This document shows positions 18,233 to 27,116 of a stretch of DNA of 64,000 nucleotides, piece after piece; positions within the stretch are counted from its first letter, which is position 1, and every line of letters starts with the position of its first letter. The position numbers and the translations under genes are program-made. This DNA comes from Microbispora sp. H13382. Its GTDB lineage: Bacteria; Actinomycetota; Actinomycetes; Streptosporangiales; Streptosporangiaceae. The notes below the pieces were generated by a model. It was not told the DNA's origin. It saw nothing but the letters and a program-made list of their open reading frames with translations, and did not search any database. The stretch spans positions 308,290-372,289 of the forward strand of contig NZ_JABBXA010000007.1 of NCBI RefSeq assembly GCF_014161445.1. The letters are read 5' to 3'.

Positions 18233-19051
18233 GTGAACGGCATGCTCCGTACGACCGGCGCCACCGTCTACTACGAGGTGCGCGGCGCCGGCCCCGTGCT
18301 CCTCATCTCGCAGAGCGGTGAGGGGGACGCGGACCGGACCGCCGACCTGGTCCGCCATCTCGCCGCCGACCACACCGTCATCACCTACGACCGCCGGGGC
18401 CTGTCCCGCAGCGTCCTCGACGACCCCGGCCGGGGCGCGACCATGGCCGACCACGTCGACGACGTCCACCACCTGCTCGCCGCCGTGACCGACCGGCCGG
18501 CGAGCATGCTCGGATGCAGCTTCGGCGCCGTCATCGGGCTGCACCTGGCCGTCGGGCATCCGGAACAGCTCGGCACCCTGATCGCGCACGAGCCGGTCGC
18601 CCCCTCACTCCTCCCCGCCGCCGAACGGGTCCGTCACGTACGCGAACTGGAGGAGCTGCAGGACCTCTACCGTGCGCGCGGCCTCGCCGACGCGTTCGCC
18701 GGGATCGCCGAAACGCTGGGTATCGACCCCGTCGCCCAGGACACCGAACCCGGCCTCACCCCGCGTCCCCTGGACGACCGGCGGCGGGCCGGCTTCGACT
18801 TCTTCATCCGCAACGACTTCACCGCGATCGCCCGCGACACGCTGGACATCGCCGCGCTCAGGGACACCACCGTCCGCGTCATCCCGGCCTTCGGCCGCAC
18901 CACGCCCCGGCACGTCTTCGACCACCGATGCGCGCAGGAGCTCGCGGCGCTTCTCGGCGTCGAGGCGAGGGAGTTCCCCGGTGGGCACAACGGCAACACG
19001 ACCCACCCCCGCGGGTACGCCACGCGGATCCGCGAACTTCTGGCGACCTGA
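18233..19051 (+). CDS. Alpha/beta hydrolase
   Basis: 272 aa. The nucleophile elbow is 'GCSFGA' (Ser near residue 91), the acid region lies around the 'VRVIPAFG' strand, and the catalytic His is in 'FPGGHNGNTTHP'. 'VYYEVRGAGPVLLISQSGEG' is the usual first strand with the oxyanion loop. I chose the GTG at 18233, which follows AGAGGAC; an ATG three codons later is the alternative. The frame is open from 18176 but that would start inside the operator. It is divergent from the MarR gene and probably under its control. Substrate unknown. Confidence 0.88.
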   Translation: MNGMLRTTGATVYYEVRGAGPVLLISQSGEGDADRTADLVRHLAADHTVITYDRRGLSRSVLDDPGRGATMADHVDDVHHLLAAVTDRPASMLGCSFGAVIGLHLAVGHPEQLGTLIAHEPVAPSLLPAAERVRHVRELEELQDLYRARGLADAFAGIAETLGIDPVAQDTEPGLTPRPLDDRRRAGFDFFIRNDFTAIARDTLDIAALRDTTVRVIPAFGRTTPRHVFDHRCAQELAALLGVEAREFPGGHNGNTTHPRGYATRIRELLAT

Positions 19052-19229
19052 ACCCGCAACCGGCTCGCTCATGGGCGGCGGCGCGCTTGACGTGGGAGGA
19101 CGCCGCGCTCTAGGTTGCTGCCGCAGTCTGACAGTTTTCGTGCAGCAATCGAAAATTTCTGGGCGGCCGACAGTCCGCGCGGGCCGGGCACCGCACGGCT
19201 CGTCCGCGATCCCACCATTCGGAGTCCGT

Positions 19230-20267
19230 GTGAAGGTCCTCTACATCGGCGGCACCGGGACGATCAGCTCGGCCTGCGTGGCCGAGTCGGCACGCCGGGG
19301 TCTCGACGTCCACGTGCTCAACCGGGGCCACACCGCCCGGCGCCGTCCGCTGCCCGACGGGGTCACGACGCTCACCGCCGACGTACGGGACCGTGACGCG
19401 CTCCGCCGGGCCCTGGCCGGGAGCGCGTACGACTGCGTCGTCGACTTCCTCGGCTACACGGCTGAGGACGCGGCGGCGAGGGTGGACCTGCTCGACGGCC
19501 GCACCGGCCAGTACGTCTACATCAGCAGCGCCTCCGTCTACCACAAGCCGGTGCGGCGGGCGCCGTTCACGGAGTCGACCACCCGGCGCAACCCCTATCT
19601 CGGCTACGCCAGGGACAAGATCGCGGCCGAGGACGTCCTGCGCCGCGCGTACGAGGAGCGCGACTTCCCCGTCACGATCGTGCGCCCCTCGCACACCTAC
19701 GACGACGCGCATCCGCCGCTGCCCGGCGACTGGACGGCGTGGGACCGGGTCGTGCGCGGCGACGAGATCGTGGTGCCCGGCGACGGCACCAGCCTGTGGA
19801 CGCTGACGCACGCGGACGACTTCGCCGTCGGCCTGGTGGGCCTCATCGGCGCCTGGCAGGCGGTCGGCGAGGACTTCCACATCACCTCAGGCGAGGCGCT
19901 CACCTGGAACGAGATCTACGAGGTCGTCGGGCGCACGGCCGGGACGCCGGCCCGGCTCCTCCACCTGCCCGCGGAGTTCCTGCCGATCGTCGCGCCGGAC
20001 TGGTTCTGGTCCGATTTGATCGTCGGCGATCTCCAGCACACCGCGTTGTTCGACACGACGAAGATCAGGCGCTTCGTCCCGTCGTTCCGGCCGGTCGTCA
20101 CCTGGGCGGAAGGGGCCAGGCGACTGCACGCCCGGCGGGCCGCTCATCCGGAGGAGACCCTGCCCGACGCCGCGACCGACGCGGTGCTGGCCCGGCTGGC
20201 CGAGGGACACCGGCTCGCCGCGGCCGCCGTGGCGCGGCTGGCGCCGGGCACCGCTGACGGCTCGTGA
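19230..20267 (+). CDS. NAD-dependent epimerase/dehydratase (extended SDR)
   Basis: 345 aa. The Rossmann motif 'LYIGGTGTIS' starts the protein and the active-site Tyr/Lys pair is in 'GYARDK' (YxxxK). 'YVYISSASVYHKP' carries the catalytic Ser/Thr region. The family acts on nucleotide sugars or related polyols. The GTG at 19230 is chosen because the Rossmann strand begins at once; the longer open frame is an out-of-frame shadow of the hydrolase. Its stop overlaps the next gene's GTG (GTGA), so it is coupled to the aldo/keto reductase and the two may act on the same sugar. Confidence 0.9.
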   Translation: MKVLYIGGTGTISSACVAESARRGLDVHVLNRGHTARRRPLPDGVTTLTADVRDRDALRRALAGSAYDCVVDFLGYTAEDAAARVDLLDGRTGQYVYISSASVYHKPVRRAPFTESTTRRNPYLGYARDKIAAEDVLRRAYEERDFPVTIVRPSHTYDDAHPPLPGDWTAWDRVVRGDEIVVPGDGTSLWTLTHADDFAVGLVGLIGAWQAVGEDFHITSGEALTWNEIYEVVGRTAGTPARLLHLPAEFLPIVAPDWFWSDLIVGDLQHTALFDTTKIRRFVPSFRPVVTWAEGARRLHARRAAHPEETLPDAATDAVLARLAEGHRLAAAAVARLAPGTADGS

Positions 20268-21265
20268 CGGAAGGACGCACCCCGATGCCCCACGACGCCC
20301 GCGACGACCTGACGGTCCCGGACCCGGCGCTGCGCCGGCCGTTCGGGCGTACCGGCCTGGCGGTGACGCCGGTATGCGTCGGCACCAGTCCCCTGGCGAG
20401 CATGCCGGGACTGTACGGGTACGAGGTCGGCGAGGAACGCGCGCGGGCCACCGTGGAGGCCGTGTTCGACGGGCCCTTCAACTTCCTCGACACCTCGAAC
20501 AACTACGGCGGCGGCAGCGCCGAACGGCGCATCGGCGCCGTGATCCGCCACCGCGGCGTCCCCGCCGGGTTCGTCCTCGCCACCAAGGTCGACGCGGACA
20601 CCGGCACCGGCGACTTCTCCGGCGAGCGCGTGCGCCGTTCGGCCGAGGAGAGCCTGGAACGGCTCGGCGTCGGCCACGTGCCGCTGCTGTACCTGCACGA
20701 TCCCGAGTTCCACATCACGTTCGAGGAGGCCATGGCCCCCGGCGGGGCGGTGGAGGCGCTGGTCGCGCTGCGGGACGCCGGCGTCGCCGGTCACATCGGC
20801 ATCGCGGGCGGCCCGGTCGGCCTGTTGCGCAGGTACGTCGCGACCGGCGTGTTCGACGCCGTGATCAGCCACAACCGCTGGACCCTGGTGAACCGCGAGG
20901 CCGGCCCCCTGCTCGACGAGGCCCGCGATCGCGGCGTCGCCTTCGTCAACGGCGCGCCGTACGGCGGCGGGATGCTGGTCAAGGGACCCGACGCCCAGCC
21001 CCGCTACGCCTACCGGGACACCGGCGAGCCGGTCCGGAACGCGGTCCGCGCCATGCGACGGGTCTGCGACGCACACGGTGTGCCCCTCGCGGCCGCCGCG
21101 CTGCAGTTCTCGCTGCGCGACCCCAGAATCGCGTCCACCATCGTCGGCGTCTCGGAACCCGAGCGGCTCGAGGAGACGCTGCGCCTCGCCGCCACCCCGA
21201 TCCCACCCGATCTGTGGGACGAGCTCGACCGGCACCTGCCCTCTCCCGCCGCCTGGCTGGACTGA
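20264..21265 (+). CDS. Aldo/keto reductase (D-threo-aldose/L-fucose dehydrogenase-like)
   Basis: 333 aa. The AKR barrel is shown by 'FGRTGLAVTPVCVGTSPLA', the catalytic Asp/Tyr segment 'FLDTSNNYGGGSAERRIG', the Lys in 'VLATKVD', and 'YLHDPE' (the His position). The 'MPGLYGYEVGEERA' part fits the fucose/threo-aldose dehydrogenase branch. It would oxidise or reduce a sugar using NAD(P). The GTG start overlaps the epimerase stop by 4 nt. An ATG at residue 8 is an alternative start. Confidence 0.9.
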   Translation: MTEGRTPMPHDARDDLTVPDPALRRPFGRTGLAVTPVCVGTSPLASMPGLYGYEVGEERARATVEAVFDGPFNFLDTSNNYGGGSAERRIGAVIRHRGVPAGFVLATKVDADTGTGDFSGERVRRSAEESLERLGVGHVPLLYLHDPEFHITFEEAMAPGGAVEALVALRDAGVAGHIGIAGGPVGLLRRYVATGVFDAVISHNRWTLVNREAGPLLDEARDRGVAFVNGAPYGGGMLVKGPDAQPRYAYRDTGEPVRNAVRAMRRVCDAHGVPLAAAALQFSLRDPRIASTIVGVSEPERLEETLRLAATPIPPDLWDELDRHLPSPAAWLD

Positions 21266-21358
21266 TCGTCCGCCCGGCTTCCCGGTTGTCGGTCAGGGTT
21301 CCGCGAGGAGTCGGCCTGCCGTCATCGCACCGTGGTCCGGGTCCGCGAAGACTGTGCC

Positions 21359-22348
21359 ATGCGCAAAACCCTCCTCGCGGCGTCCGCTCTCGCCGCGTCG
21401 CTCGCCGCCGTGATCGCGCCCCCCGCACTGATCACCCCCGCACTGGCCACCCCCGCACCGGCGCGCTCCGGCAAGGGGCCGGCGGTGACCTTCGCCCTCA
21501 TCGGCGACACGCCGTACGGCGACGACCAGCGGGCCCGGTTCCCCGCCCTGGTCGACGCGATCAACTCCGACACAGACGTGCGCTTCGTGCTGCACGCGGG
21601 CGACGTGAAGAACGGCTCGAGCACCTGTGACGACGCCCGGTTCGCCGACCTCGCCGGGCTGTTCGGCACCTTCGCCGACCCCTTCGTGCTGACGCCGGGC
21701 GACAACGAGTGGACCGACTGCCACCGCACCGCGGCGGGCGGCTACCTGCCCACCGAGCGCCTCGACGCGGTCCGCCGCGTGTTCTACCCGGTGGCCGGCC
21801 GCACGCTCGGCCGTCACCCCATGCCGGTGCTGTCGCAGGCCGCGGACCGGCGCCACCGCGACTACCGGGAGAACGTGCTGTTCACCAAGGGACGCGTCGT
21901 GTTCTCCACCGTCCACGTCGTGGGCAGCGAGAACGACCTGCAGCCCTGGTCCGATCTGCCCGGCGGGGACCGTCCCGAGCTGCGGACGGCGGAGTTCGAG
22001 GCACGCAGGAGCGCGGCGCTGGACTGGATCGACACGACGTTCGACCGGGCACGCCGCACCCACGCGCCCGGCGTCCTGCTCATGATGCAGGCCGAGCCCG
22101 TGCAGAGCCCCGGCTTCGCCGACATCCGCGCCCGCCTCGTCGCCCAGGCCCGCGCGTACGGCAAGCCGGTGCTGCTCGTGCACGGCGACGAGCACGTCTA
22201 CGAGGTCGAACCCGGGTACGCCGGGGTGCCGAACCTGACCAGGTTGGAGACCTTCGGCTCCACCGCGAGCCAGTGGCTGCGGGTCACGGCCGACCCCAGG
22301 ACGCCATCCGTCTTCTCCTGGCAGCCCCAGACGGTGCCCGGGGCCTGA
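21359..22348 (+). CDS. Secreted metallophosphoesterase-like protein
   Basis: 329 aa. The N-terminus has a signal peptide: MRK, a hydrophobic core 'LLAASALAASLAAVIA', then Ala-rich sequence with a likely cut near residue 31. The mature part begins 'FALIGDTPYGDDQ' and contains 'VLHAGDVKNG' and 'LTPGDNEWTDC', matching the GD-GDNE metal-binding pattern of calcineurin-like phosphoesterases. 'HGDEH' near residue 270 supplies further ligands. It is probably exported and cleaves a phosphoester outside the cell. It stands alone after the aldo/keto reductase gene. Confidence 0.88.
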   Translation: MRKTLLAASALAASLAAVIAPPALITPALATPAPARSGKGPAVTFALIGDTPYGDDQRARFPALVDAINSDTDVRFVLHAGDVKNGSSTCDDARFADLAGLFGTFADPFVLTPGDNEWTDCHRTAAGGYLPTERLDAVRRVFYPVAGRTLGRHPMPVLSQAADRRHRDYRENVLFTKGRVVFSTVHVVGSENDLQPWSDLPGGDRPELRTAEFEARRSAALDWIDTTFDRARRTHAPGVLLMMQAEPVQSPGFADIRARLVAQARAYGKPVLLVHGDEHVYEVEPGYAGVPNLTRLETFGSTASQWLRVTADPRTPSVFSWQPQTVPGA

Positions 22349-22437
22349 CCTCCGCCCTCCCCGGGCGCCGGCTCCTGCCCGGCGCCCCGAACCTGGAGAA
22401 CGGTCGCGTCCGGTGGGCGGTCCGGACGCGGCGCCGC

Positions 22438-25400
22438 TCATCTCGGCTCGGGTACCTGGGTCCTAGCCGGACCCGGCTCCTCCCGCAGCAATGCGGTGAG
22501 GACGTCGGCGGCGTCAGCATCTCTGCAGGCGGTCGTGACCAGGCAGTAGAGCAGGTCACGGGCCTGGCCGGGAGACTCGGCCCCGACCAGTCTGGCCAGG
22601 CCCCGCAGCCGGGTGCCGACCGGAGTGGGCGTGGTGGCCTGGGCCAGGACGGCGGGCCCGAGGGCGGGCAGGAGCGGCGCGGCGAGTGGAAGCGCCTTGC
22701 AACGGGCGGGGCAGGCGGCGCACCCGGGCAGTTCGCTGGGCGGGTCGCTACGCAGCAGCGTGTCGAGCTCCCTCCCTACCTGCTCAATGCTCTCTGCGGC
22801 CGCGCCCTCGAAATCCTCGGCGTCGCACAATACGGCACACAACCGCCCTATCCAGCGGGCCGCGCGCTCGCGGCGAATCCGCTCGGCGGGCCGAGGGCCC
22901 CCAGCGCCCACCGCCGTGTCGCGGGCCGCGACGAGCTCGCCAAACCAGCGGTGGGCGTCCTGGGTGGCGGCGCAGTACATGAGCCCCGACCTGGCCGTCG
23001 CGGTCGAGGACTCCCACCGGTCCGCCCTGGAACGCCAGATCGTCCTCCATCGGCTCCACGCCTGCCACGCGGTGTCCGCCCGGCCGTCGATCAGTTCCGT
23101 GAGAAAGGGCGCGAGATCGGGGGTCCCGATCCGCTCCGCTCCGTCGATGAAGTCGCAAGGGCTCGCACAGTAGTGGCACCCCGCGTTGCGGTGCAGGTAG
23201 GACAGGTCGTTGCTTGGGGCGCCGGTCACGGTGTCCCGCCGGTCGCCCGTCGCGTCGTGCTCGAGAGGGTGCATGCCGACCAGCACCGGCGCGGCCAGAC
23301 GCGCGTCGTGCACGATGGCCTGGCCGGGCGGGAGGGTAGCCAGGTGGCGGCTCTGCGCCTCGGTGAGGTTGACCGCCACCGACACCGCGGCACGATCGTC
23401 CGACGCGACGAGGCGGTGCAGGATCTTGATGTTGGAGTTCTTCAAGGTCTCCGGCGCGAGCTTGGTCGGGATCTGATCGGCGATCAGGAACCCCTCACCG
23501 TACGCGCGCATCTCGGCGAGCATGTCCGTGAACATGGTGACCGCCTTCGCCTGCGCGTCCGCACCCTCCAGTCCTGCGGAGGACCGTACGGCGCGAAGCA
23601 ACCGGTGCGACTCCTCGATGAGAGTGAGATGGCGCAGGCGCTCCTGGGTCGGCCCGAAGGCGCGGGCCTCGGCGTACTCGTAGAGGAAGCACAGCAGCAG
23701 CGCCATGACGAAGGACTTCTCCTCGTCATCACCGAGGTTGCGCAGCTCGATCACACAGGGCTGGGTGAAGAGCTCGTCCACCGGCACCGAGCGCCTGGTG
23801 TCCAGCGCCATCCCCTTGCTGCCAACCATCAGGCTCTTCAGCCGGGCGCGTAGCGCCGCGCCCATGTTCTGGTGCACCTCTCTGCCATACCGCTTGCGGT
23901 CGAGCACCTCGTCGATCTTGCTGTAGAGGTCGCTCAGGGTAGGTGTGAGCGCGCTGAGGTCCTCGGCGGACGGGGCCGGGCCCAGGGCGTCGTTGGCCGA
24001 GGAGAAGAGGTTCCACCCTCGCTCGGTGTATACCTCCAGCATCGCCTCCTCCAGCACGTACGGCATACCGGCGTACATGGGGAACGCCGCGTTGAAAACC
24101 GCCTTCAGCAGGTCGATGTGACGGACGAGTGACACCCCCGCGACGGGCTCGAAGGGATTCAGGCGGAGCGGCAGCGGGGCGTCCGACCCGATCGAGTAGA
24201 CGCGGAGCCGGCCACGCAGCGCCGGATGACCGGCCAGTGCCCGGTACTCGGCCTTCACCGGTTCGATCACGAGGAACGGCACGCCGAGGCCGGCGTACGC
24301 CTCGGCGAGCAGATTCTTGGCCGTGGTGGTCTTGCCGTATCCGGTCATGCCGCAGATTAGGACGTGCCTGTTGAGCGCCTCGGCGGTCAGGGTCATGGGG
24401 TCCAGTCGACGCCCGAGCGGATCGAGCAGGAGGCCGAGCTCGACTGACCGCTCACAGGGTGGCGGGGTGGCGAGCGAGAACTGCCCTATCTCCCGCATCG
24501 GCAGCCCCGGGATGTCGTTGCGGGGTAAGTTCACGAGGACGGCCAGTTCGCCGGAGGTGACGCAGGTCGCGAGCGTGTCGAAGGCACCTCCGAGCGGGTG
24601 CCCCTGTTCTCCGGCGGCGGGGCGCAGCGTCAGAGTCTGCCCCCTCGTCATGGCCGAGCGGATCAGCCATGGCTCCGGGCGTACGACACGGAGCGGTTCC
24701 AGCGAGGTGCTCTCTCCGCTGCAGACGGCCCGCAGAGCGCCGGCCACCGCGTCCAGCGTCGACTCCTCGTCGGCCGCCAGATAGACGGAGGTGCGCCACC
24801 AGCCGTCCGCCCTGGCGCGCTGAATTCTCTCCATGTGCCGCGTGAGAAGCTGCTCGCACGCCTCGGCGGAGGCGTCGAGCCGTTCCACGGTGAGAGATGT
24901 GCCGCTGCTGTCGGAGTGACTCACCGTGCTGCTGGAACGGCTCTGGAACTGCTGCCCGAGGATGCCCGTGGCGCCCGCGAGCATCAGCGCCGGTTGCGCG
25001 AAGCCGGCCGCCGCGCCGGTCAGCAGCCCGGCGAGCCCGCAGAAGGCGGCCAGGCCGTACAGGGAGGCCATCGCCACGGCCGCGCGGTTGTCGCCCTTTT
25101 CCGTGGTGGCAGTGGAGACGGAGTCGCTCTCGCCGCGGGTCTCGCCCACGGTCTGGCGGACAAAGGAGTGCACGTCGCTCTTGAGCCTGCGGCACAGGTC
25201 CAGCGTCTCATCGGTGTGCCGGGGGCTGATCGGCTCCGCCACCACGACGATGGCGTAGCGCCGGTCACCCACAGCGTTGACGAGCCGGTCGATGCCCTGG
25301 AAGGCGGCCGAGCCGACGCGGGCGGAGGGGATTCCAGTGATCATCGCGACGGCGGGCGCCGACTCCAGGAATGCCGACAGCTCCGGGGTGCCCGTTCCGT

Positions 25401-25929
25401 CGAGCGGCGAGGCCGCACCGAGCTCCAGGCCTGGAAGGTGCGCCCGCATGACACTCGCCTGGGCCGCGAGATAGTCCTCGGTGGAGCCGCGTGACCGCCC
25501 GGCGAGGCGGCGTCCGCCGAGATAGATGTGTTGCCGCGGGCCCTCGCTGTGCACGGCGGTGATCACGGAGTGCCCGTGCCAGTGGGCCGCGGCGAGCGCA
25601 TGGGCCATGCCGTTGAGCGTCTCCTCCCGGGGACGGCCGAGGCCTGTCACCTTCGCCAGTAGCGGACGCAGGGTGTCGTCCGGCGCGCTGATCCGCCAGT
25701 AGCCCGGCTGGAAGTCGTCGAGATAACGGCGTTCAAGCAGCGAGACGAGCAGTTGCGGCATCGCTGTGCCGAGGGCGATCGTGTCGATCGCGGCGCTGCC
25801 GGGAACACCCCCCGGCGATATCCCCATCGGGCTTCCCGGCGCACCCGCCCCCGGCCCGTCGGCGGAGAACCGGGCCACCGAACCGCCCGGCACGTCGCCC
25901 GTCAGGGCGATCTCCCTGCCGTCCGTCAT
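22438..25929 (-). CDS. HerA/VirB4-like ATPase with membrane segments and two Cys clusters
   Basis: 1163 aa. Walker A 'GMTGYGKTTTAK' is near residue 527 and Walker B 'LTLIEESHRLL' near 768, the DUF87/HerA-FtsK pattern of ring ATPases that pump DNA or protein. A hydrophobic Gly/Ala-rich stretch at ~289-322 could form one or two membrane helices. Two CxxCxxxC clusters, near 918 ('CHYCASPC') and 1070 ('CAACPARC'), look like metal sites. The ATG overlaps the upstream gene's stop (ATGA); an upstream in-frame ATG at 25953 is less likely. It is the last gene of the island operon. Confidence 0.88.
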   Translation of the reverse strand: MTDGREIALTGDVPGGSVARFSADGPGAGAPGSPMGISPGGVPGSAAIDTIALGTAMPQLLVSLLERRYLDDFQPGYWRISAPDDTLRPLLAKVTGLGRPREETLNGMAHALAAAHWHGHSVITAVHSEGPRQHIYLGGRRLAGRSRGSTEDYLAAQASVMRAHLPGLELGAASPLDGTGTPELSAFLESAPAVAMITGIPSARVGSAAFQGIDRLVNAVGDRRYAIVVVAEPISPRHTDETLDLCRRLKSDVHSFVRQTVGETRGESDSVSTATTEKGDNRAAVAMASLYGLAAFCGLAGLLTGAAAGFAQPALMLAGATGILGQQFQSRSSSTVSHSDSSGTSLTVERLDASAEACEQLLTRHMERIQRARADGWWRTSVYLAADEESTLDAVAGALRAVCSGESTSLEPLRVVRPEPWLIRSAMTRGQTLTLRPAAGEQGHPLGGAFDTLATCVTSGELAVLVNLPRNDIPGLPMREIGQFSLATPPPCERSVELGLLLDPLGRRLDPMTLTAEALNRHVLICGMTGYGKTTTAKNLLAEAYAGLGVPFLVIEPVKAEYRALAGHPALRGRLRVYSIGSDAPLPLRLNPFEPVAGVSLVRHIDLLKAVFNAAFPMYAGMPYVLEEAMLEVYTERGWNLFSSANDALGPAPSAEDLSALTPTLSDLYSKIDEVLDRKRYGREVHQNMGAALRARLKSLMVGSKGMALDTRRSVPVDELFTQPCVIELRNLGDDEEKSFVMALLLCFLYEYAEARAFGPTQERLRHLTLIEESHRLLRAVRSSAGLEGADAQAKAVTMFTDMLAEMRAYGEGFLIADQIPTKLAPETLKNSNIKILHRLVASDDRAAVSVAVNLTEAQSRHLATLPPGQAIVHDARLAAPVLVGMHPLEHDATGDRRDTVTGAPSNDLSYLHRNAGCHYCASPCDFIDGAERIGTPDLAPFLTELIDGRADTAWQAWSRWRTIWRSRADRWESSTATARSGLMYCAATQDAHRWFGELVAARDTAVGAGGPRPAERIRRERAARWIGRLCAVLCDAEDFEGAAAESIEQVGRELDTLLRSDPPSELPGCAACPARCKALPLAAPLLPALGPAVLAQATTPTPVGTRLRGLARLVGAESPGQARDLLYCLVTTACRDADAADVLTALLREEPGPARTQVPEPR

Positions 25930-27116
25930 CGGTCTTCCCTTCTTCTCAGCCACGGGGGCAGCTCGGATGCGTCCACGGCGGGCGCCGCCGCCCCGGCCTC
26001 ATCGCCCTGCGCGCCGGTTTCGCCGGGCTCGTGCTCGACAAGCGAGCGAGGCGAGGCTGGCCGGAAAGTCGGCGCCTCGGCGAGCTGCGTCCGCAGCTCG
26101 GGAAAGTGCACAGCACCGGCGGCGAGGTCGCGTTCCGGCTCGTTGCTCTGCCAGATCTGGCCGAACTGCCGCAGAGCATCGGCGTACCAGGGCCAGACGG
26201 CGCCCACCCCGCCCAGCAGCACAAGGGCGGTCTGCCGCGGCGGAAGCCCCGCCGCGTGCACCATGCCGGACAGTTCGTCGGTGATCAGGCGGACACTCTC
26301 CCAGCTGGACAGCTCGGCGCGGCTCAGGCGCAGCGGGGTATAAAGCCGGGCGGCGTGCGGCCCGGTCCACTCCAGCGGCCGGATCGCGTCCCGGCCACGC
26401 AGCCGCGCGCCGAACTCCAGCACCCCGTCCGCCATGACCAGCGGAGAGACCCGCTCACCCGCGCACCGCTCGGTGACTCTGCGCACCAACTCCGCGCACC
26501 AGGCGCCCGAACCGTGGGCGGCGTGGACGGGCACCGTGGACAGCCGGGAGATCCGCGGTCCTCCGCCACCGGCGTCCTCGCCGCGGGTCACCCGGTAAAC
26601 GGCGACCGCCGTCCAGGTCTCCCCGCAGGCGACGGCGACGACGTGACCCGCGTACGGCAGCGCCGAGGGCTCCGCCAGCCACCGGCACACAAGCGCCTCG
26701 GCCGGGTCGACGATGGTCGCTCCCGGCATTCCCGCGGCGGCGAATCGCGCGCGTACGGCGTCGGCCGACACGGCACCGCCGGGAGGGGCCGAATCCCTCC
26801 CGGCCGGCGGCAGCACCACGCTGACCTGGTATCCCTGCTCGAGGTCGGGTGGCACCCGGCCGAGATAGCTCCACAGCCGGTCGCGGAGCCCGCGCAGAAA
26901 TCCGTCCGACCACGGATCGACCGGCCATCCGTCCGGCTGTGCCTCCGCCGCCACGCTTCCCCACATGCCCGGCGCGCATGCGTTGGGAACCAGGTGGCGG
27001 CACCCGTCTCCAACCGAGGTCAGCCGGGTCTCCACGATCCCGTCGGCGCGGCCGGTCTCCCCGAGCACCACACAGGTCCGGCTGCGCTGCGCGTCCACAC
27101 CGATGACACCGATCAC
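25926..27116 (-). CDS. Actin/Hsp70-fold-like protein of the dynamin island
   Basis: 396 aa. I recognise no named family, but the order of motifs resembles the actin/Hsp70 ATPase fold. 'VIGVDAQRSRTCVVLGETG' is like phosphate loop 1, 'VVAVACGETWTAVAVY' like phosphate loop 2, 'IVDPAEALVCRWL' like the 'NEPxAAA' helix, and 'ALVLLGGVGAVWPW' like the adenosine motif. The last ~60 residues are Glu/Ala/Pro-rich and probably flexible. The GTG start overlaps the stop of the GTPase gene and its stop overlaps the start of the HerA-like gene, so all three are translationally coupled. Confidence 0.6.
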   Translation of the reverse strand: MIGVIGVDAQRSRTCVVLGETGRADGIVETRLTSVGDGCRHLVPNACAPGMWGSVAAEAQPDGWPVDPWSDGFLRGLRDRLWSYLGRVPPDLEQGYQVSVVLPPAGRDSAPPGGAVSADAVRARFAAAGMPGATIVDPAEALVCRWLAEPSALPYAGHVVAVACGETWTAVAVYRVTRGEDAGGGGPRISRLSTVPVHAAHGSGAWCAELVRRVTERCAGERVSPLVMADGVLEFGARLRGRDAIRPLEWTGPHAARLYTPLRLSRAELSSWESVRLITDELSGMVHAAGLPPRQTALVLLGGVGAVWPWYADALRQFGQIWQSNEPERDLAAGAVHFPELRTQLAEAPTFRPASPRSLVEHEPGETGAQGDEAGAAAPAVDASELPPWLRRREDR

